Of a stretch of 64,000 nucleotides of DNA, positions 51,437-63,473 are shown piece after piece. The stretch is taken from NCBI RefSeq assembly GCF_002379085.1, contig NZ_NBZW01000006.1, positions 62,001 through 126,000 of the forward strand, read 5' to 3'. Every line of letters begins with the position of its first letter. Positions within the stretch are counted from its first letter, which is position 1. A model generated the notes under the pieces. That model had not been told where the DNA came from and searched no databases. It was given only the letters and a program-made list of their open reading frames with translations. The DNA comes from Polaromonas sp. AET17H-212. GTDB taxonomy: Bacteria; Pseudomonadota; Gammaproteobacteria; Burkholderiales; Burkholderiaceae_C. A program made the translations under genes and the position numbers.

Positions 51437-51736
51437 TCAACGATGTTTGAACAGGTAACGAAACACAAAGCCCGGAAAGGCGAAGGTGATGAACAGCGTG
51501 GCCGTGATCGCATAGAACTCCCAGCCCTGCGGCGCGATCTGGCCGGCGCGCTGCTCCAGCAGCAGGGCGATACCGCCCACCACGACGTACCAGAACACCA
51601 TTTCGGCAACACGCACCGCCAGATTCTTGGGGCTCTTCAGCCGGTACACCAGCAGCACGCGGTTGCTGATGAACGGCAGGTTGGCGGCCAGCAGGGCCAG
51701 CGCCACCACCAACCATATCGAGACAGTCTGGTTCAT
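51437..51736 (-). CDS. DUF2818 family membrane protein
   Basis: A 99-residue protein with about three membrane helices ([17 protein letters not shown], then [16 protein letters not shown] and [19 protein letters not shown]). It matches DUF2818, which in Burkholderiales regularly follows nuoN (recollection). The start overlaps the nuoN stop. It may be an accessory or assembly protein of complex I; this is inference from position. Confidence 0.9.
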   Translation of the reverse strand: MNQTVSIWLVVALALLAANLPFISNRVLLVYRLKSPKNLAVRVAEMVFWYVVVGGIALLLEQRAGQIAPQGWEFYAITATLFITFAFPGFVFRYLFKHR

Positions 51737-53235
51737 GCGCCGAGGGACTTCACAACGCTGGCGATCGCCTGCTGGCACAGCGTCATCAGGCCGCCGGGCA
51801 TGACACCCAGCAGCAGCACCAGCGCACCGTTGATGGACAGCACCACGCGGGCATCGGCCGGGGCCAGGATGGCCGTGGGCATGCCGACGTTGGGCGCGTC
51901 AAAATACATCACCTTGACGATACGCAGGTAATAGAAGGCGCCGACCAGCGACATCAGCACCGCAAAAACCGCCAGCACGAGGTAGCTGGTCTGCTGCGAG
52001 GACAGCAGGGCCTGCAACACGCCGAGCTTGGCGTAGAAGCCAACCACAGGCGGCACGCCGGCCAGCGAGAACATGCTGATGGCCATGATGCCGGCAAACA
52101 GCGGGCTGCGCTGGTTCAGGCCGGCCAGGTCGGTGATTTCCTCGGACTCGTGGCCAGCACGCGCCAGCAGCAGGATGATGCCGAACACCGCGAGTGTGGT
52201 CAGCACATAGGTGATGGCGTAGAACATGGCCGCGCCGTAGGCGTACTCGGCATTGAGCGGCCTGCCGGGAACCACCGCGGCCAGCAGCGCCAGCAGCAGG
52301 AAGCCCATTTGCGAGATGGTGGAGAACGCCAGCATGCGCTTGAGGTTGGTCTGCGCCACCGCCGCCAGATTGCCCACCAGCAGCGAACCGATGGCCATCA
52401 GCGCCAGCATCTGCTGCCAGTCGATGGCCAGCGGCAGCAGGCCCTGCACCAGCAGGCGGATGCAGATGGCAAAGGCGGCAAACTGCGGCGCCGCACCGAT
52501 CAGCAGCGTGATCGCCGTGGGCGCGCCCTGGTAAACGTCGGGCAGCCACATGTGAAACGGCACGGCGCCCAGCTTGAAGGCCAGGCCGGCCACGATGAAC
52601 ACCAGGCCGAACACCAGCACCTGGTGGTTCACCTGGCGGCTGGCAATGGCCCGGTACACCTCGTTGACGTCCAGCGAGCCGGTGGCACCGTACATCATGG
52701 ACAGGCCGTACAGCAGGAAACCCGAGGCCATGGCGCTGAGCACAAAGTATTTCATCGCAGCTTCGGTGGCCGTTGCGTTGTCACGGCGCAGCGCCACCAG
52801 GGCGTAGCTGGACAGCGTCATCAGTTCCAGGCCCATGTAGAGCACCAGGAAGTTGTTGCCGGAGATCATCACGAAGATGCCCAGCAGCGCAAACATGCCC
52901 AGCGTGAACAGCTCGCCGCCGCGCAGCATGTCGCGGTCTGCCGCATACCCGCGCCCGTACACCAAGGTGACCATCATCGCAATCGAGGCGAAACACTTGA
53001 GCCAGTTGCCCATGGGGTCGCTCACAACCATGTTGCCGAAGCCGTAGAACGTGTTGCCCTTGACGGCGTACACCGCCTCCAGTGCCGCCACGGCAGCCAG
53101 CGTCAGCAGGGTCAGCACATAAGTCAGGGTGCGCTGCGGACTTTTCACGCCGAGGTCGACCAGCGCGATCACGCAGGCCATGACCAGGAGCACGATTTCC
53201 GGGTACACCGATAGCCAACTGAGTTTGTCAATCAT
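51733..53235 (-). CDS. nuoN: NADH-quinone oxidoreductase subunit N
   Basis: A 500-residue antiporter-like membrane subunit with about 14 helices. [19 protein letters not shown] (Glu in helix 5 region), [22 protein letters not shown] (Lys in helix 7 region) and [19 protein letters not shown] carry the charged residues of the proton half-channels. It is the last nuo gene and overlaps DUF2818. Normal length. Confidence 0.97.
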   Translation of the reverse strand: MIDKLSWLSVYPEIVLLVMACVIALVDLGVKSPQRTLTYVLTLLTLAAVAALEAVYAVKGNTFYGFGNMVVSDPMGNWLKCFASIAMMVTLVYGRGYAADRDMLRGGELFTLGMFALLGIFVMISGNNFLVLYMGLELMTLSSYALVALRRDNATATEAAMKYFVLSAMASGFLLYGLSMMYGATGSLDVNEVYRAIASRQVNHQVLVFGLVFIVAGLAFKLGAVPFHMWLPDVYQGAPTAITLLIGAAPQFAAFAICIRLLVQGLLPLAIDWQQMLALMAIGSLLVGNLAAVAQTNLKRMLAFSTISQMGFLLLALLAAVVPGRPLNAEYAYGAAMFYAITYVLTTLAVFGIILLLARAGHESEEITDLAGLNQRSPLFAGIMAISMFSLAGVPPVVGFYAKLGVLQALLSSQQTSYLVLAVFAVLMSLVGAFYYLRIVKVMYFDAPNVGMPTAILAPADARVVLSINGALVLLLGVMPGGLMTLCQQAIASVVKSLGA

Positions 53236-53257
53236 CTGGATTCTTTGAAATGGTTGC

Positions 53258-54733
53258 TTATTGCAGTTTGGAGGCCGCGACGTGTTTCAGCAGGTCGATG
53301 ACCGAACTGTCCATCACATCGGTGAAGGGCTTGGGATAGACACCCATGAACAACACGGCAATGGCCAGCAGGGCCAGCATCAGGAACTCACGGCTGTTGA
53401 TGTCGGCCAGGCCCTTGACATCGTCGTTGGCGACCGGTCCGAGGTAGACGCGCTTGAACATCCACAGCGTGTAGGCCGCGCCGAAAATCAGCGCCGACGC
53501 GGCGGCCGCGCCAATCCAGAAGTTGAACTTGACCGCGCCCAGGATGACCATCCACTCGCCGACAAATCCGGCGGTGGCCGGCAGGCCGCAATTGGCCATC
53601 GCAAACAGCAGCGCAAAGGCCGTGAACTTGGGCATGGTGTTGACCACGCCGCCGTAACTGGCGATCTCGCGCGAATGCACGCGGTCGTACAACACGCCGA
53701 TGCACAGGAACATGGCGGCCGAGACAAAACCGTGCGCAATCATCTGCACAATGCCGCCGGACACGCCGATGTCGTTGAAGATGAAAAAGCCCAGGGTGAC
53801 AAAACCCATGTGCGCCACCGACGAATAGGCCACCAGCTTCTTCATGTCCCGTTGGACCATGGCCACCAGGCCAACGTAAATCACGGCGATCAGCGACAGG
53901 GCAATCATGAGCCCGGCCCATTCGCGCGCGGCGTCGGGCGCAATCGGCAGCGAAAACCGCAGAAAGCCGTAGGCGCCGAGCTTGAGCATGATGGCGGCCA
54001 GCACGGCCGAGCCGCCGGTGGGCGCCTCGACGTGCACGTCGGGCAGCCATGTGTGAACCGGCCACATCGGCACCTTCACGGCGAACGCGGCCAGGAAGGC
54101 GAAGAACAGCAGCGTCTGCGCGGTGGCGCCCAGGGGCAGCTTGTACCAGACGGCCAGGTCAAAACTGCCGCCCGACTTGACGTACAGGAAAATCAGCGCG
54201 ATCAGCATCAGCAGTGAGCCGAGCAGCGTGTACAGGAAGAACTTGAAGGCCGCGTAGATTTTTCTCGGCCCGCCCCAGACGCCGATGATCAGGTACATCG
54301 GGATCAGCGTGGCTTCGAAGAACACATAAAACAGCATGCCGTCGAGCGCCGCGAAGACACCGATCATCAGGCCGCTGAGGATCAGGAAGGCGGCCATGTA
54401 CTGGTTGACGCGGCTGGTGATCGACTCCCAGCTTGCGATGATGACGACCACGTTGATGAAGGCCGTCAGCAACACAAACCACAGCGAGATGCCGTCCACG
54501 CCGAGGTGGTAATTGACATTGAAACGCGCGATCCACGGGGCCTTCTCGACAAACTGCATGGCCGACGTGCCGACTTCAAAACCGCCGTAAAGAGGAAGCG
54601 TCACAAGGAAACTGACGATGGCACCGACCAGTGCGATCCAGCGCACGCTGCGCGCCTGGTCGTCACGTCCGAGGGCCAGCAGGATGACGCCGAAAAAGAT
54701 CGGCGTCCAGATGGCAAGGCTCAACAATCCCAT
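53258..54733 (-). CDS. nuoM: NADH-quinone oxidoreductase subunit M
   Basis: A 491-residue proton-pumping subunit. [20 protein letters not shown] contains the key Glu, [20 protein letters not shown] a key Lys, and [20 protein letters not shown] the third charged site. About 14 helices. It sits 22 bp from nuoN and 21 bp from nuoL. Confidence 0.97.
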   Translation of the reverse strand: MGLLSLAIWTPIFFGVILLALGRDDQARSVRWIALVGAIVSFLVTLPLYGGFEVGTSAMQFVEKAPWIARFNVNYHLGVDGISLWFVLLTAFINVVVIIASWESITSRVNQYMAAFLILSGLMIGVFAALDGMLFYVFFEATLIPMYLIIGVWGGPRKIYAAFKFFLYTLLGSLLMLIALIFLYVKSGGSFDLAVWYKLPLGATAQTLLFFAFLAAFAVKVPMWPVHTWLPDVHVEAPTGGSAVLAAIMLKLGAYGFLRFSLPIAPDAAREWAGLMIALSLIAVIYVGLVAMVQRDMKKLVAYSSVAHMGFVTLGFFIFNDIGVSGGIVQMIAHGFVSAAMFLCIGVLYDRVHSREIASYGGVVNTMPKFTAFALLFAMANCGLPATAGFVGEWMVILGAVKFNFWIGAAAASALIFGAAYTLWMFKRVYLGPVANDDVKGLADINSREFLMLALLAIAVLFMGVYPKPFTDVMDSSVIDLLKHVAASKLQ

Positions 54734-54754
54734 TTTTATTATTCCTCTTGTCGC

Positions 54755-56800
54755 TTATTTGCTGAGCAGTTCTTTGATCATCGGCCAGGTCGAGAAATAA
54801 CTGACCAGAATGAAAATACCGACGATCATGGCCAGCGCGTAGTGGTAGATGTAGCCGGTCTGCACCTTGCGCACCACACCCGACACCCAGCCAACCAGCT
54901 TCCAGGAGCCGTTGACCAGCGCGCCGTCGATCAGCTTCTCGTCGCCGCCCTTCCACAGGCCGATGCCCAGGCCGCGCGCACCGCGTGCGAGAACGTTCTC
55001 GTTGAACCAGTCCATGTAGTACTTGTTCTCGAGCAGCGTGTAGAGGGGTTCGACGCGGCGCTTGATGGCCGCCGGCAGGGCCGGGTTGACCATGTACATG
55101 TAATAAGCTGAGGCGACGCCCGCAAGTGCCAGCCAGAACGGCGCGGTCGTGAGGCCGTGCAGGGCCATCTGGGCCGGACCGTGGAACATTTTTGCCAGTT
55201 CGGCCATGGCCGGGTGTTTGGCCGCGTTGACGATGATGGCGTCTTTCAGGAAGTCGCCGAACAGCATGGCGTCGATGCTCATGAAACCGATCACCACCGA
55301 GGGAATGGCCAGCAGGACCAGCGGCGCGGTCACCACCCAGGGCGACTCGTGCGGCACATGGGCGCCATGGTGCGCATCATGGCCATGGTGGTCGTCGTGG
55401 TGCGCATCGGGGTTCTGGTCAAAACGCTCCTTGCCGTGGAACACCAGGAAATACATGCGGAAGGAATAAAAGGCCGTCACAAACACACCGGCAAGCACCG
55501 CGAAGTGCGCAAAGCCGGCGCCCGGCAGGTTGCTGAAATGCACCGCTTCGATGATGCTGTCTTTCGAATAGAACCCGGCAAACAGCGGGGTGCCGATCAG
55601 CGCCAGGGAACCGAGCAGCGCCGTGATCCAGGTGATGGGCATGTACTTGCGCAGCCCGCCCATCCAGCGGATGTCCTGGTTGTGGTGCACCCCCATGATG
55701 ACGGAACCCGCCGCCAGGAACAGCAGCGCCTTGAAGAAGGCGTGGGTCATCAGGTGAAAAACGGCGACCGAGTAGGCCGAGGCGCCGAGCGCCACCGTCA
55801 TGTAGCCCAGCTGGGACAGCGTGGAATAGGCCACGACGCGCTTGATGTCGTTCTGGATGATGCCCAGGAAACCCATGAACAGGGCCGTGATGGCGCCGAT
55901 CACCATGATGAAGCTCAGCGCGGTGTCGCTGAGTTCGAACAGCGGCGACATGCGGGCCACCATGAAGATGCCGGCCGTGACCATGGTAGCGGCGTGGATC
56001 AGTGCGGAAATGGGCGTCGGGCCTTCCATGGAGTCTGGCAGCCAGACATGCAGCGGGAACTGGGCCGACTTGCCCATGGCACCGATGAACAGGCAGATGC
56101 AGATCACGGTGATCAGCATCCAGTCGGTGCCGGGGAAGCCGAGCTTGGCGATGTCGCCCGACTTGGCGAACACCTCGGAGTAGTTGAGCGAGCCGGCGTA
56201 GGCCGCGAGCAGGCCAATGCCGAGGATGAAACCGAAATCACCGACCCGGTTGACCAGGAAAGCCTTCATGTTGGCGAAGATGGCGGTCGGCTTGTTGAAC
56301 CAGAACCCGATCAGCAGGTAGGACACCAGGCCCACGGCCTCCCAGCCGAAGAACAGTTGCAGCAGGTTGTTGCTCATCACCAGCATCAGCATGGAGAAGG
56401 TGAACAGCGAGATGTAGGCAAAAAAGCGGTTGTAGCCTTCGTCTTCTTCCATGTAGCCGATGGTGTAGATGTGCACCATCAGCGAGACAAAGGTCACGAC
56501 ACACATCATCATGGCGGTCAGGCCGTCCACGAGGAAGCCGATTTCCATCTTCAGGCCACCCACGACCATCCAGGTGTAAAGCGTTTCATTGAAACGCGCA
56601 CCGTCGATGGCGACACTCTTGAGTGTCATGGCCGAGATGATGAAGGCCACCAGCACGCCGACGATGGTCAGCGTGTGCGACAGGCGGCGGCCTATCCAGT
56701 TGCCACCGAAGGTGGTGCCGAAAATACCGGCCAGCAGCGAGCCTGCCAGGGGTGCCAGGGGAACGGCCAGCAGGGTGGCGGCGGAGAGGGTCTGACTCAT
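54755..56800 (-). CDS. nuoL: NADH-quinone oxidoreductase subunit L
   Basis: A 681-residue distal proton-pumping subunit with about 16 helices and a C-terminal lateral helix. FFGWEAVGLVSYLLIGFWF (Glu), GKSAQFPLHVWLPDSMEGPT (Lys) and NDIKRVVAYSTLSQLGYMTV are conserved. A cytoplasm- or periplasm-facing loop near residues 460-475 is unusually His-rich (AHHDDHHGHDAHHGAH). Eight bases separate it from nuoK. Confidence 0.97.
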   Translation of the reverse strand: MSQTLSAATLLAVPLAPLAGSLLAGIFGTTFGGNWIGRRLSHTLTIVGVLVAFIISAMTLKSVAIDGARFNETLYTWMVVGGLKMEIGFLVDGLTAMMMCVVTFVSLMVHIYTIGYMEEDEGYNRFFAYISLFTFSMLMLVMSNNLLQLFFGWEAVGLVSYLLIGFWFNKPTAIFANMKAFLVNRVGDFGFILGIGLLAAYAGSLNYSEVFAKSGDIAKLGFPGTDWMLITVICICLFIGAMGKSAQFPLHVWLPDSMEGPTPISALIHAATMVTAGIFMVARMSPLFELSDTALSFIMVIGAITALFMGFLGIIQNDIKRVVAYSTLSQLGYMTVALGASAYSVAVFHLMTHAFFKALLFLAAGSVIMGVHHNQDIRWMGGLRKYMPITWITALLGSLALIGTPLFAGFYSKDSIIEAVHFSNLPGAGFAHFAVLAGVFVTAFYSFRMYFLVFHGKERFDQNPDAHHDDHHGHDAHHGAHVPHESPWVVTAPLVLLAIPSVVIGFMSIDAMLFGDFLKDAIIVNAAKHPAMAELAKMFHGPAQMALHGLTTAPFWLALAGVASAYYMYMVNPALPAAIKRRVEPLYTLLENKYYMDWFNENVLARGARGLGIGLWKGGDEKLIDGALVNGSWKLVGWVSGVVRKVQTGYIYHYALAMIVGIFILVSYFSTWPMIKELLSK

Positions 56801-56807
56801 GTTGTTG

Positions 56808-57116
56808 TTAACCCTTGAGCGTGTTGAGTTCGTCCACGTTGATGCTGGCCTTGTTGCGGAACAGCAAAACGAGAATGGCCAGGCCGATGGCCGATTCGGC
56901 GGCTGCGACGGTCAGGATGAAAAACACGAACACCTGGCCGGCCAAGTCGTTGAGGTAGTACGAGAAAGCCACGAAGTTCATGTTGACGGCCAGCAGCATG
57001 AGCTCGATCGCCATCAGGATGATGATCAGGTTTTTCCGGTTCAGGAAAATGCCGATGACCGACAGCGCAAACAGCATCGCGCCCAGTGTCAGGAAGTGTC
57101 CCAGCGTGAGCATCAT
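56808..57116 (-). CDS. nuoK: NADH-quinone oxidoreductase subunit K
   Basis: A 102-residue, three-helix subunit. [17 protein letters not shown] carries the first conserved Glu, and [18 protein letters not shown] the second. The first of two adjacent ATG codons (57116) overlaps the nuoJ stop as ATGA; use of the second would remove one residue. Confidence 0.96.
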   Translation of the reverse strand: MMLTLGHFLTLGAMLFALSVIGIFLNRKNLIIILMAIELMLLAVNMNFVAFSYYLNDLAGQVFVFFILTVAAAESAIGLAILVLLFRNKASINVDELNTLKG

Positions 57117-57757
57117 GCTTTTTCCTCCGGTGCGACAACCACAGGGGCCGCCTGTGTCGCCTTGATCTTGACCAGGCTGACGCGATCGCCGCGCTTGACG
57201 CGGATCTGGTCGGCCGGGTTGGTGCTTTTGGAATCCTTGCGCGCGCGCAGGGTCAGCGCAATGGCAGCAATGATGGCCACCAGCAGAATCACTGCCGCGA
57301 TTTCGAGCGGATACAGGTACTCGGAATACAGCAACTTGCCGATCTCTTTGGTGTTCGAATACTGCGCGGCGGCCTGCCCTGCCACCACGGCCGACTTGGG
57401 CGCCTCGCTCAGGCGGAAACCGCCCATCAGCACGGCAGACATTTCCAGTGCAATCAGCGCGCCGACGCTGGCAGCCAGCGGAAAGTGTTTCCAGAAACCC
57501 TTGCGCACCCCTTCCATGTTGATGTCCAGCATCATCACGACAAAGAGGAACAGCACCATCACGGCGCCGACATACACCAGCACCAGCGTGATGGCCAGGA
57601 ATTCGGCCTTGAGCAGAATCCACAGGGCCGACGCCTGGAAGAAGGCCAGCACCAGGTACAGGGCGGCATGCACGGGATTGCGCGCCGTGATCACCCGGAA
57701 TGCGGCAAACAGCAGCACCAGGGCGAAGAGATAAAAGAGACCTGTTTTAGCGTCCAT
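57113..57757 (-). CDS. nuoJ: NADH-quinone oxidoreductase subunit J
   Basis: A 214-residue, five-helix subunit. [40 protein letters not shown] (the pi-bulge helix 3 with Tyr) and VVMMLDIN are typical. It overlaps nuoK by four bases. A Lys/Ala-rich C-terminal tail of about 45 residues follows the last helix. Confidence 0.96.
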   Translation of the reverse strand: MDAKTGLFYLFALVLLFAAFRVITARNPVHAALYLVLAFFQASALWILLKAEFLAITLVLVYVGAVMVLFLFVVMMLDINMEGVRKGFWKHFPLAASVGALIALEMSAVLMGGFRLSEAPKSAVVAGQAAAQYSNTKEIGKLLYSEYLYPLEIAAVILLVAIIAAIALTLRARKDSKSTNPADQIRVKRGDRVSLVKIKATQAAPVVVAPEEKA

Positions 57758-57798
57758 GTTCTGCGAATCTTTCTTGAGCCAACGACCGGGGAGTGGTG

Positions 57799-58296
57799 TC
57801 AGCGGTACTTGGCATCCGCGGCGCGGCTGGCAGCGATTTCTTTTTCGTAACGGTCACCGACAGCCAGCAGCATGTCCTTGGTGAAATACAGGTCACCGCG
57901 TTTTTCGCCGTGGTATTCGAAGATGTGGGTCTCGACGATGGAGTCCACCGGGCAGCTTTCCTCGCAGAAGCCGCAGAAGATGCACTTGGTCAGGTCGATG
58001 TCGTAACGCGAGGTGCGGCGGCTGCCGTCTTCGCGCACATCCGATTCGATCGTGATGGCCATCGCCGGGCAGACGGCCTCGCACAGCTTGCAGGCAATGC
58101 AGCGCTCTTCGCCGTTTTCATAACGGCGCAGCGCATGCAGGCCGCGAAAACGCGGACTCAGCGGCGTCTTTTCTTCCGGAAACTGGATCGTGATCTTGCG
58201 CTTGAACATGTACTTGCCGGTCAGGGCCATGCCCTTGAACAGCTCGGTCAGCATGAAGCTGGATATGAAGTCTTTGACAGAGGCAACTGCACTCAT
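57799..58296 (-). CDS. nuoI: NADH-quinone oxidoreductase subunit I
   Basis: A 165-residue ferredoxin-like subunit with two [4Fe-4S] clusters (N6a, N6b) bound by [12 protein letters not shown] and [12 protein letters not shown]. It links the peripheral arm to the quinone site. Its N-terminus ([20 protein letters not shown]) lies on the membrane surface. The length is normal for the bacterial subunit. Confidence 0.97.
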   Translation of the reverse strand: MSAVASVKDFISSFMLTELFKGMALTGKYMFKRKITIQFPEEKTPLSPRFRGLHALRRYENGEERCIACKLCEAVCPAMAITIESDVREDGSRRTSRYDIDLTKCIFCGFCEESCPVDSIVETHIFEYHGEKRGDLYFTKDMLLAVGDRYEKEIAASRAADAKYR

Positions 58297-58345
58297 GATG
58301 ATTTCCTGAGAGCTAGGCTAAGTGAGCGAACGTGGGGGCTCATAT

Positions 58346-59425
58346 TCATTTCCAGAGGCTGTACGGGGTCTGCATCCAGGCCCCGATGACCACCAGCCAG
58401 ACCAGGGTCACAGGAATGAAAATCTTCCAGCCCAGACGCATGATCTGGTCATAACGGAAGCGCGGGAAGGTGGCGCGCACCCACAGGAACAGGGTGACCA
58501 CCACAAAGGTCTTCAGGCCCAGCCAGATCCAGCCCGGCACCCAGTTGAAAAGCGCACTGTCGATCGGCGACAACCAGCCGCCGAGGAACAGGATCACGGT
58601 CAGGATGGACACCAGAATCATGTTGGCGTATTCGGCTAGGAAGAACATGGCGAAGGCCATGCCCGAGTACTCGACCATGTGGCCGGCCACGATTTCCGAC
58701 TCGCCCTCGACCACGTCAAACGGGTGGCGGTTGGTTTCGGCCAGGCCGGCAATGAAAAACACCACAAAAATCGGCAGCAGCGGCAGCCAGTTCCAGGACA
58801 GGAAGTTCAGGCCTTTGCTGGCCGCCATGCCGATGGACTGGCCCATCACGATGTCGGTCATGTTCAGGCTGGCCGAGACCATCAGCACCACCACCAGGCA
58901 AAAACCCATGGCGATTTCGTAGCTGACCATCTGCGCCGACGCCCGCATGGCGCCCAGGAAAGCGTATTTGGAGTTCGACGCCCAGCCGGCGATGATGACG
59001 CCGTACACCTCGAGCGAGGTGATGGCCATCAGGAACAGCAGGCCGGCGTTGATGTTGGCCAGCGCCACATCGGGCCCGAAAGGCACGACCGCCCAGGCCG
59101 CCAGCGCCGGCATGATGGTCATGATGGGGCCAAGCACAAACAGGCCCTTGCTGGCCGCCGTCGGAATGATGATTTCCTTGGTCAGCAGCTTGAGTGCGTC
59201 GGCAATCGGCTGCAACAGGCCAAAGGGGCCGACACGGTTCGGGCCCAGGCGGATCTGGGTAAAACCGATCGCCTTGCGCTCCCACAGCGTGAGGTAGGCC
59301 ACACAGCCCATCAGCGGCAGCAGCACCACGACAATCTTGATCAGGGCCCAGAGCACCGGCCAGACCGTGCCGGGCCAGATGCCGCCCATCAACCCCTGGC
59401 CGAAGCCGAAAATCGCGTCAATCAT
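58346..59425 (-). CDS. nuoH: NADH-quinone oxidoreductase subunit H
   Basis: A 359-residue, eight-helix subunit that forms the quinone entry channel. [35 protein letters not shown] and [20 protein letters not shown] are invariant regions. It overlaps the nuoG stop as ATGA and lies 49 bp before nuoI. Confidence 0.97.
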   Translation of the reverse strand: MIDAIFGFGQGLMGGIWPGTVWPVLWALIKIVVVLLPLMGCVAYLTLWERKAIGFTQIRLGPNRVGPFGLLQPIADALKLLTKEIIIPTAASKGLFVLGPIMTIMPALAAWAVVPFGPDVALANINAGLLFLMAITSLEVYGVIIAGWASNSKYAFLGAMRASAQMVSYEIAMGFCLVVVLMVSASLNMTDIVMGQSIGMAASKGLNFLSWNWLPLLPIFVVFFIAGLAETNRHPFDVVEGESEIVAGHMVEYSGMAFAMFFLAEYANMILVSILTVILFLGGWLSPIDSALFNWVPGWIWLGLKTFVVVTLFLWVRATFPRFRYDQIMRLGWKIFIPVTLVWLVVIGAWMQTPYSLWK

Positions 59426-61563
59426 GCGGTGGCTCCTTCTACGTGCGCGGCCTGCCGCGCATCGGCCGTCAGCTGCAGCGAGGTGGCGCGCCTGACCAGG
59501 CTGTCGAGCTGGTAAATGCTGGCCACGGCAGGCGCCGCGCCGGCCGCCGTCAGTTGGACCGCCGCCTGCGTTGTATTGCCAAGCCGCTGCGCCGGCACCA
59601 TCGCACCGTCGGCACCGGGAATCTGCCCGAGCACATCCTGCGCGGACTCGAAATCAAAGCCCGGCAGGCCGAGCAGGTTGGCCAGCACGCGCAGCACCTT
59701 CCAGGCGGGGCGTGTTTCACCGAGTGGCTTGACCACGGCATGAAAGCTCTGCACGCGGCCTTCGGCGTTGACAAAGGTGCCGGGGGTTTCGGTGAACGGT
59801 GCAATCGGCAGCAACACGTCGCTGAAATCCATGTTCGCCTTGAAGGGGCTCAGGGTCACCACCATGTGCGCGCTGTTCAGTGCGGCCTTGGCCGAAGCCC
59901 CGGCCGCCGAATCGAACTCGGGCTCGTTGTTGAGCAGAATGACGGCCTTGAGCTTGCCCGCCAGCATCTGGCCGGCATCCAGGCCCTTGCCCGCCGGGAG
60001 CGCACCAGCGAGCTGTGCGCCGACGGTGTTGGCCGCTTCCGTGAGGTAACCGACGGTCGCGCCGGTCTGCTCGCCGATCCAGTTGGCGAGGGCCAGCAGG
60101 CTGGCGGCGTTGGCATGGTGCGCGGCGGCATTGCCCAGCAGGATGGCCTTGCGCTCCCCGCCCTGCAGGGACTTGGCCACTGCCTTGGCGACGTCCGTGG
60201 CCTGGCCGGCGGCCGGCGCCGCAATACCCTTGTCCGCCGCAATCGCTGCGGCCACATCGGCCAGGGCCTGCGCCCAAGCGCCCGGCTCGGCCAGGACGGC
60301 GTTGGCCACCGGCATCGCCCAGGCGTCGGCCGAGGCCAGCTCCGCTACAGAAGTGATAGCACTCAGCGCACCACCCTTGCGGACAGACTGCCGAATTCGC
60401 TGGGCAAACAGCGGGTGGTCCTTGCGCAGGTTGGAGCCCACCACCAGCACACGCTGCAGATTGGTCAGTGACGCGATCGGGGTGCCCAGCCAGCGCACGG
60501 AGGTTGACGGCGCAAATTCAGCATGGCGCAGGCGGTAGTCGATGTTGTCGCTGCCCAGGCCGCGCATCAGCGAGGCGGCGAGGAACAGCTCTTCGAGCGT
60601 GCTGTGCGGGCTGGCCAGCGTGCCCACGCTGTCGGCACCGTGGTCGGCCTTGATCTGCTTGAGCCCGTTGGCGACATATTCAAGCGCGGTCTGCCAGTCC
60701 ACGGCCTTCCACTGTCCGCCCTGCTTGAGCATGGGGGTGGTCAGGCGCTCGTCGCTGTTCAGGGCTTCGTAGGAGAAACGGTCGCGGTCGGCAAGCCAGC
60801 ATTCGTTGACGTCTTCGTTTTCGAGCGGCACGACACGCATCACCCGGTTGTTCTTGACCTGGACAATCAGGTTGGCACCGGTCGAGTCGTGCGGGCTGAC
60901 CGACTTGCGGCGCGACAACTCCCAGGTGCGGGCGCTGTAGCGGAAAGGTTTGCTGGTCAGCGCGCCCACCGGGCAGAGGTCGATCATGTTGCCCGACAGC
61001 TCGGAGTCCACCGACATGCCGACAAAGGTCTCGATCTCGGCGTGTTCCCCGCGGTGCGACATGCCCAGCTCCATCACGCCGGCAACTTCCTGGCCAAAAC
61101 GCACGCAGCGCGTGCAGTGGATGCAGCGGCTCATCTCTTCCATCGAGATCAGCGGGCCGACATCCTTGTGGAAAACCACGCGTTTTTCTTCCTCGTAGCG
61201 CGAACCGCTGCTGCCGTAGCCGACCGCCAGGTCCTGCAGCTGGCACTCGCCGCCCTGGTCGCAGATCGGGCAATCGAGCGGGTGGTTGATCAGCAGGAAC
61301 TCCATCACGCCCTTCTGGGCCTTGATGGCTTTGTCGCTCTTGGTGTGCACGATCATGCCCTGCGTCACGGGCGTGGCGCAGGCCGGCATCGGCTTGGGCG
61401 CCTTTTCCACATCGACCAGGCACATGCGGCAGTTGGCCGCGATGCTGAGCTTCTTGTGGTAGCAGAAGTGCGGAATGTAGGTACCGGCTTTTTCGGCCGC
61501 ATGCATCACCGTGCTGCCTTCGAGCACTTCCACTGTCTGACCGTCGAGTTGGATTTCAACCAT
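59422..61563 (-). CDS. nuoG: NADH-quinone oxidoreductase subunit G
   Basis: A 713-residue peripheral subunit. The [2Fe-2S] cluster N1b uses [18 protein letters not shown] and CATPV; His/Cys cluster N5 uses [19 protein letters not shown]4 uses [13 protein letters not shown] plus a later Cys ([12 protein letters not shown]). The large C-terminal molybdopterin-like domain from about 220 lacks cofactor residues as usual. A weak resemblance to the dispersed-repeat core occurs near 60346-60362. Confidence 0.97.
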   Translation of the reverse strand: MVEIQLDGQTVEVLEGSTVMHAAEKAGTYIPHFCYHKKLSIAANCRMCLVDVEKAPKPMPACATPVTQGMIVHTKSDKAIKAQKGVMEFLLINHPLDCPICDQGGECQLQDLAVGYGSSGSRYEEEKRVVFHKDVGPLISMEEMSRCIHCTRCVRFGQEVAGVMELGMSHRGEHAEIETFVGMSVDSELSGNMIDLCPVGALTSKPFRYSARTWELSRRKSVSPHDSTGANLIVQVKNNRVMRVVPLENEDVNECWLADRDRFSYEALNSDERLTTPMLKQGGQWKAVDWQTALEYVANGLKQIKADHGADSVGTLASPHSTLEELFLAASLMRGLGSDNIDYRLRHAEFAPSTSVRWLGTPIASLTNLQRVLVVGSNLRKDHPLFAQRIRQSVRKGGALSAITSVAELASADAWAMPVANAVLAEPGAWAQALADVAAAIAADKGIAAPAAGQATDVAKAVAKSLQGGERKAILLGNAAAHHANAASLLALANWIGEQTGATVGYLTEAANTVGAQLAGALPAGKGLDAGQMLAGKLKAVILLNNEPEFDSAAGASAKAALNSAHMVVTLSPFKANMDFSDVLLPIAPFTETPGTFVNAEGRVQSFHAVVKPLGETRPAWKVLRVLANLLGLPGFDFESAQDVLGQIPGADGAMVPAQRLGNTTQAAVQLTAAGAAPAVASIYQLDSLVRRATSLQLTADARQAAHVEGATA

Positions 61564-61590
61564 GGTGATATTGCTTTGAGGGAGGCGCTG

Positions 61591-62943
61591 TTATGCGTAA
61601 ACCGGGACCAGGCAGGTCTTGTGGGTGATGTGGTGCTCGAACTCGGCGCGGAAGTGCTTGATCATGGCGCGCACCGGCATGGCTGCGGCGTCGCCGAGCG
61701 CGCAGATGGTGCGGCCCTGGATGTTGTCGGAAATCGAATTGAGCATGTCCAGGTCGCTCTCGCGGCCATGGCCGTGTTCAATCCGGTCCACCATGCGCCA
61801 GAGCCAGCCCGTGCCTTCGCGGCAAGGCGTGCACTGGCCGCAGCTTTCGTGCATGTAGAAGTAGGACAGGCGCAGCAGGCTCTTGACCATGCAGCGGGTC
61901 TCGTCCATCACGATCACCGCACCGGAGCCGAGCATGGAGCCGGCCTTGGCGATCGAGTCGTAGTCCATGTCGGTGGCCATCATGATGTCGGCCGGCAGCA
62001 CCGGCATGGACGAGCCGCCGGGAATCACCGCCTTGAGCTTGCGTCCGCCGCGCATGCCGCCCGCGAGCTCCAGCAGTTTGGCAAACGGCGTGCCCATCGG
62101 GATTTCGTAGTTGCCCGGGCGCTCGACGTCGCCGCTGATGGTGAAAATCTTGGTGCCGCCGTTGTTGGGCTTGCCGCAGTCCAGGTAGGCCTGGCCGCCG
62201 TTGCGGATGATCCAGGGCACGGCGGCGAAAGTTTCCGTGTTGTTGATGGTGGTCGGCTTGCCGTACAGGCCGAAACTCGCGGGAAACGGCGGCTTGAAAC
62301 GCGGCTGGCCTTTTTTGCCCTCCAGCGATTCGAGCAAGGCGGTTTCCTCGCCGCAGATGTAGGCGCCGAAACCGTGGGCCGCATGCAACTGGAAACTGTA
62401 GCTGCTGCCGAGGATGTTGTCGCCCAGCAGGCCCGCGGCGCGCGCTTCTTCCAGCGCCTCTTCAAACCGCTTGTAAGTGGTGAAGATTTCGCCGTGGATG
62501 TAGTTGTAGCCCACATTGATGCCCATCGCGTAGGCGGCGATCGCCATGCCTTCGATGACGATGTGCGGGTTGTACTGCATGATGTCGCGGTCTTTGGCGG
62601 TGCCCGGCTCGCCTTCGTCCGAGTTGCAGACCAGGTATTTCTGGCCCGGAAACTGGCGCGGCATGAAGCTCCACTTCAGGCCGGTCGGAAAACCCGCGCC
62701 GCCACGCCCGCGCAGGCCGCTGCCCTTGACCTCGGCAATCACCTGGTCCTGCGTCAGGCCTTCGCCGCCATCCTGGCCGAGGATCCTGCGCAGGGCCCGG
62801 TAGCCGCCGCGCGCTTCGTAGTCTTTCAGGCGCCAGTTGCTGCCATCGAGGCCCGCCATGATTTGCGGGTCGATATGGCGGCCATGGAACGAGGTCTGAA
62901 CGCCGGTGGCCTCAAACTGGGAAAGGATGCTGGAAGCAGACAT
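61591..62943 (-). CDS. nuoF: NADH-quinone oxidoreductase subunit F
   Basis: A 450-residue FMN subunit that oxidises [22 protein letters not shown] binds [23 protein letters not shown] is the NADH/FMN region, and [15 protein letters not shown] plus a later Cys ([10 protein letters not shown]) bind cluster N3. It lies three bases after nuoE. Confidence 0.97.
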   Translation of the reverse strand: MSASSILSQFEATGVQTSFHGRHIDPQIMAGLDGSNWRLKDYEARGGYRALRRILGQDGGEGLTQDQVIAEVKGSGLRGRGGAGFPTGLKWSFMPRQFPGQKYLVCNSDEGEPGTAKDRDIMQYNPHIVIEGMAIAAYAMGINVGYNYIHGEIFTTYKRFEEALEEARAAGLLGDNILGSSYSFQLHAAHGFGAYICGEETALLESLEGKKGQPRFKPPFPASFGLYGKPTTINNTETFAAVPWIIRNGGQAYLDCGKPNNGGTKIFTISGDVERPGNYEIPMGTPFAKLLELAGGMRGGRKLKAVIPGGSSMPVLPADIMMATDMDYDSIAKAGSMLGSGAVIVMDETRCMVKSLLRLSYFYMHESCGQCTPCREGTGWLWRMVDRIEHGHGRESDLDMLNSISDNIQGRTICALGDAAAMPVRAMIKHFRAEFEHHITHKTCLVPVYA

Positions 62944-62945
62944 GG

Positions 62946-63467
62946 TTACTTTGCCTCGGCGGATTTAAGGCCATCGATCAGCTGGTCGAGCTTGTCGTTG
63001 CTCATGAAGCTGCACATGTGCAGGTCGTTGACCAGCATGACCGGCGAGTCGGCGCAGGCGCCCAGGCACTCGGACTGCTGCAGGGTGAACAGGCCGTCGG
63101 CGGTCGTGCCGCCCATGGTCACGCCCAGCTTGTGCTCCAGATAGGCCAGCGCCTTAGTGCCCTCGCGCAGCTGGCACGGCAGGTTGGTACAGACGTTGAT
63201 CTTGTACTTGCCCACCGGCTGCTGGTTGTACATGTTGTAGAAGGTCGTGACCTCGTGCACGGCAATCGGCGCCATGCCGAGGTAGGCGGCGACCAGCTTC
63301 TCGCTCTCGGCGCTCACGTAGCCCTGCTCTTCCTGCACGATGGCCAGGCAGGCCATGACGGCTGACTGCTTCTGGTCGGCCGGGTACTTGGCGACCTCGC
63401 GGGAAAAACGGTCCAGGGCCTGTGCTGACAGCGCAGGCGTGCGCGTTGGGTTGGATTCAGAAGTCAT
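62946..63467 (-). CDS. nuoE: NADH-quinone oxidoreductase subunit E
   Basis: A 173-residue thioredoxin-like subunit with [2Fe-2S] cluster N1a, bound by CTNLPCQL and CLGACADSP. The N-terminus ([20 protein letters not shown]) is the helical part that packs on NuoF. It lies six bases after nuoD. Confidence 0.97.
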   Translation of the reverse strand: MTSESNPTRTPALSAQALDRFSREVAKYPADQKQSAVMACLAIVQEEQGYVSAESEKLVAAYLGMAPIAVHEVTTFYNMYNQQPVGKYKINVCTNLPCQLREGTKALAYLEHKLGVTMGGTTADGLFTLQQSECLGACADSPVMLVNDLHMCSFMSNDKLDQLIDGLKSAEAK

Positions 63468-63473
63468 AGATTT

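Noticed and set aside
55157-56818. Long open frame (553 codons) on the plus strand opposite nuoL
   Set aside because: Antisense shadow of nuoL with a composition extreme in His, Gln and Arg and no homology; nuoL is certain.
60346-60362. Additional copy of the 61-bp repeat in nuoG
   Set aside because: Only a short GCTA..TGATAGC similarity is present, without the other shared blocks; chance cannot be excluded.
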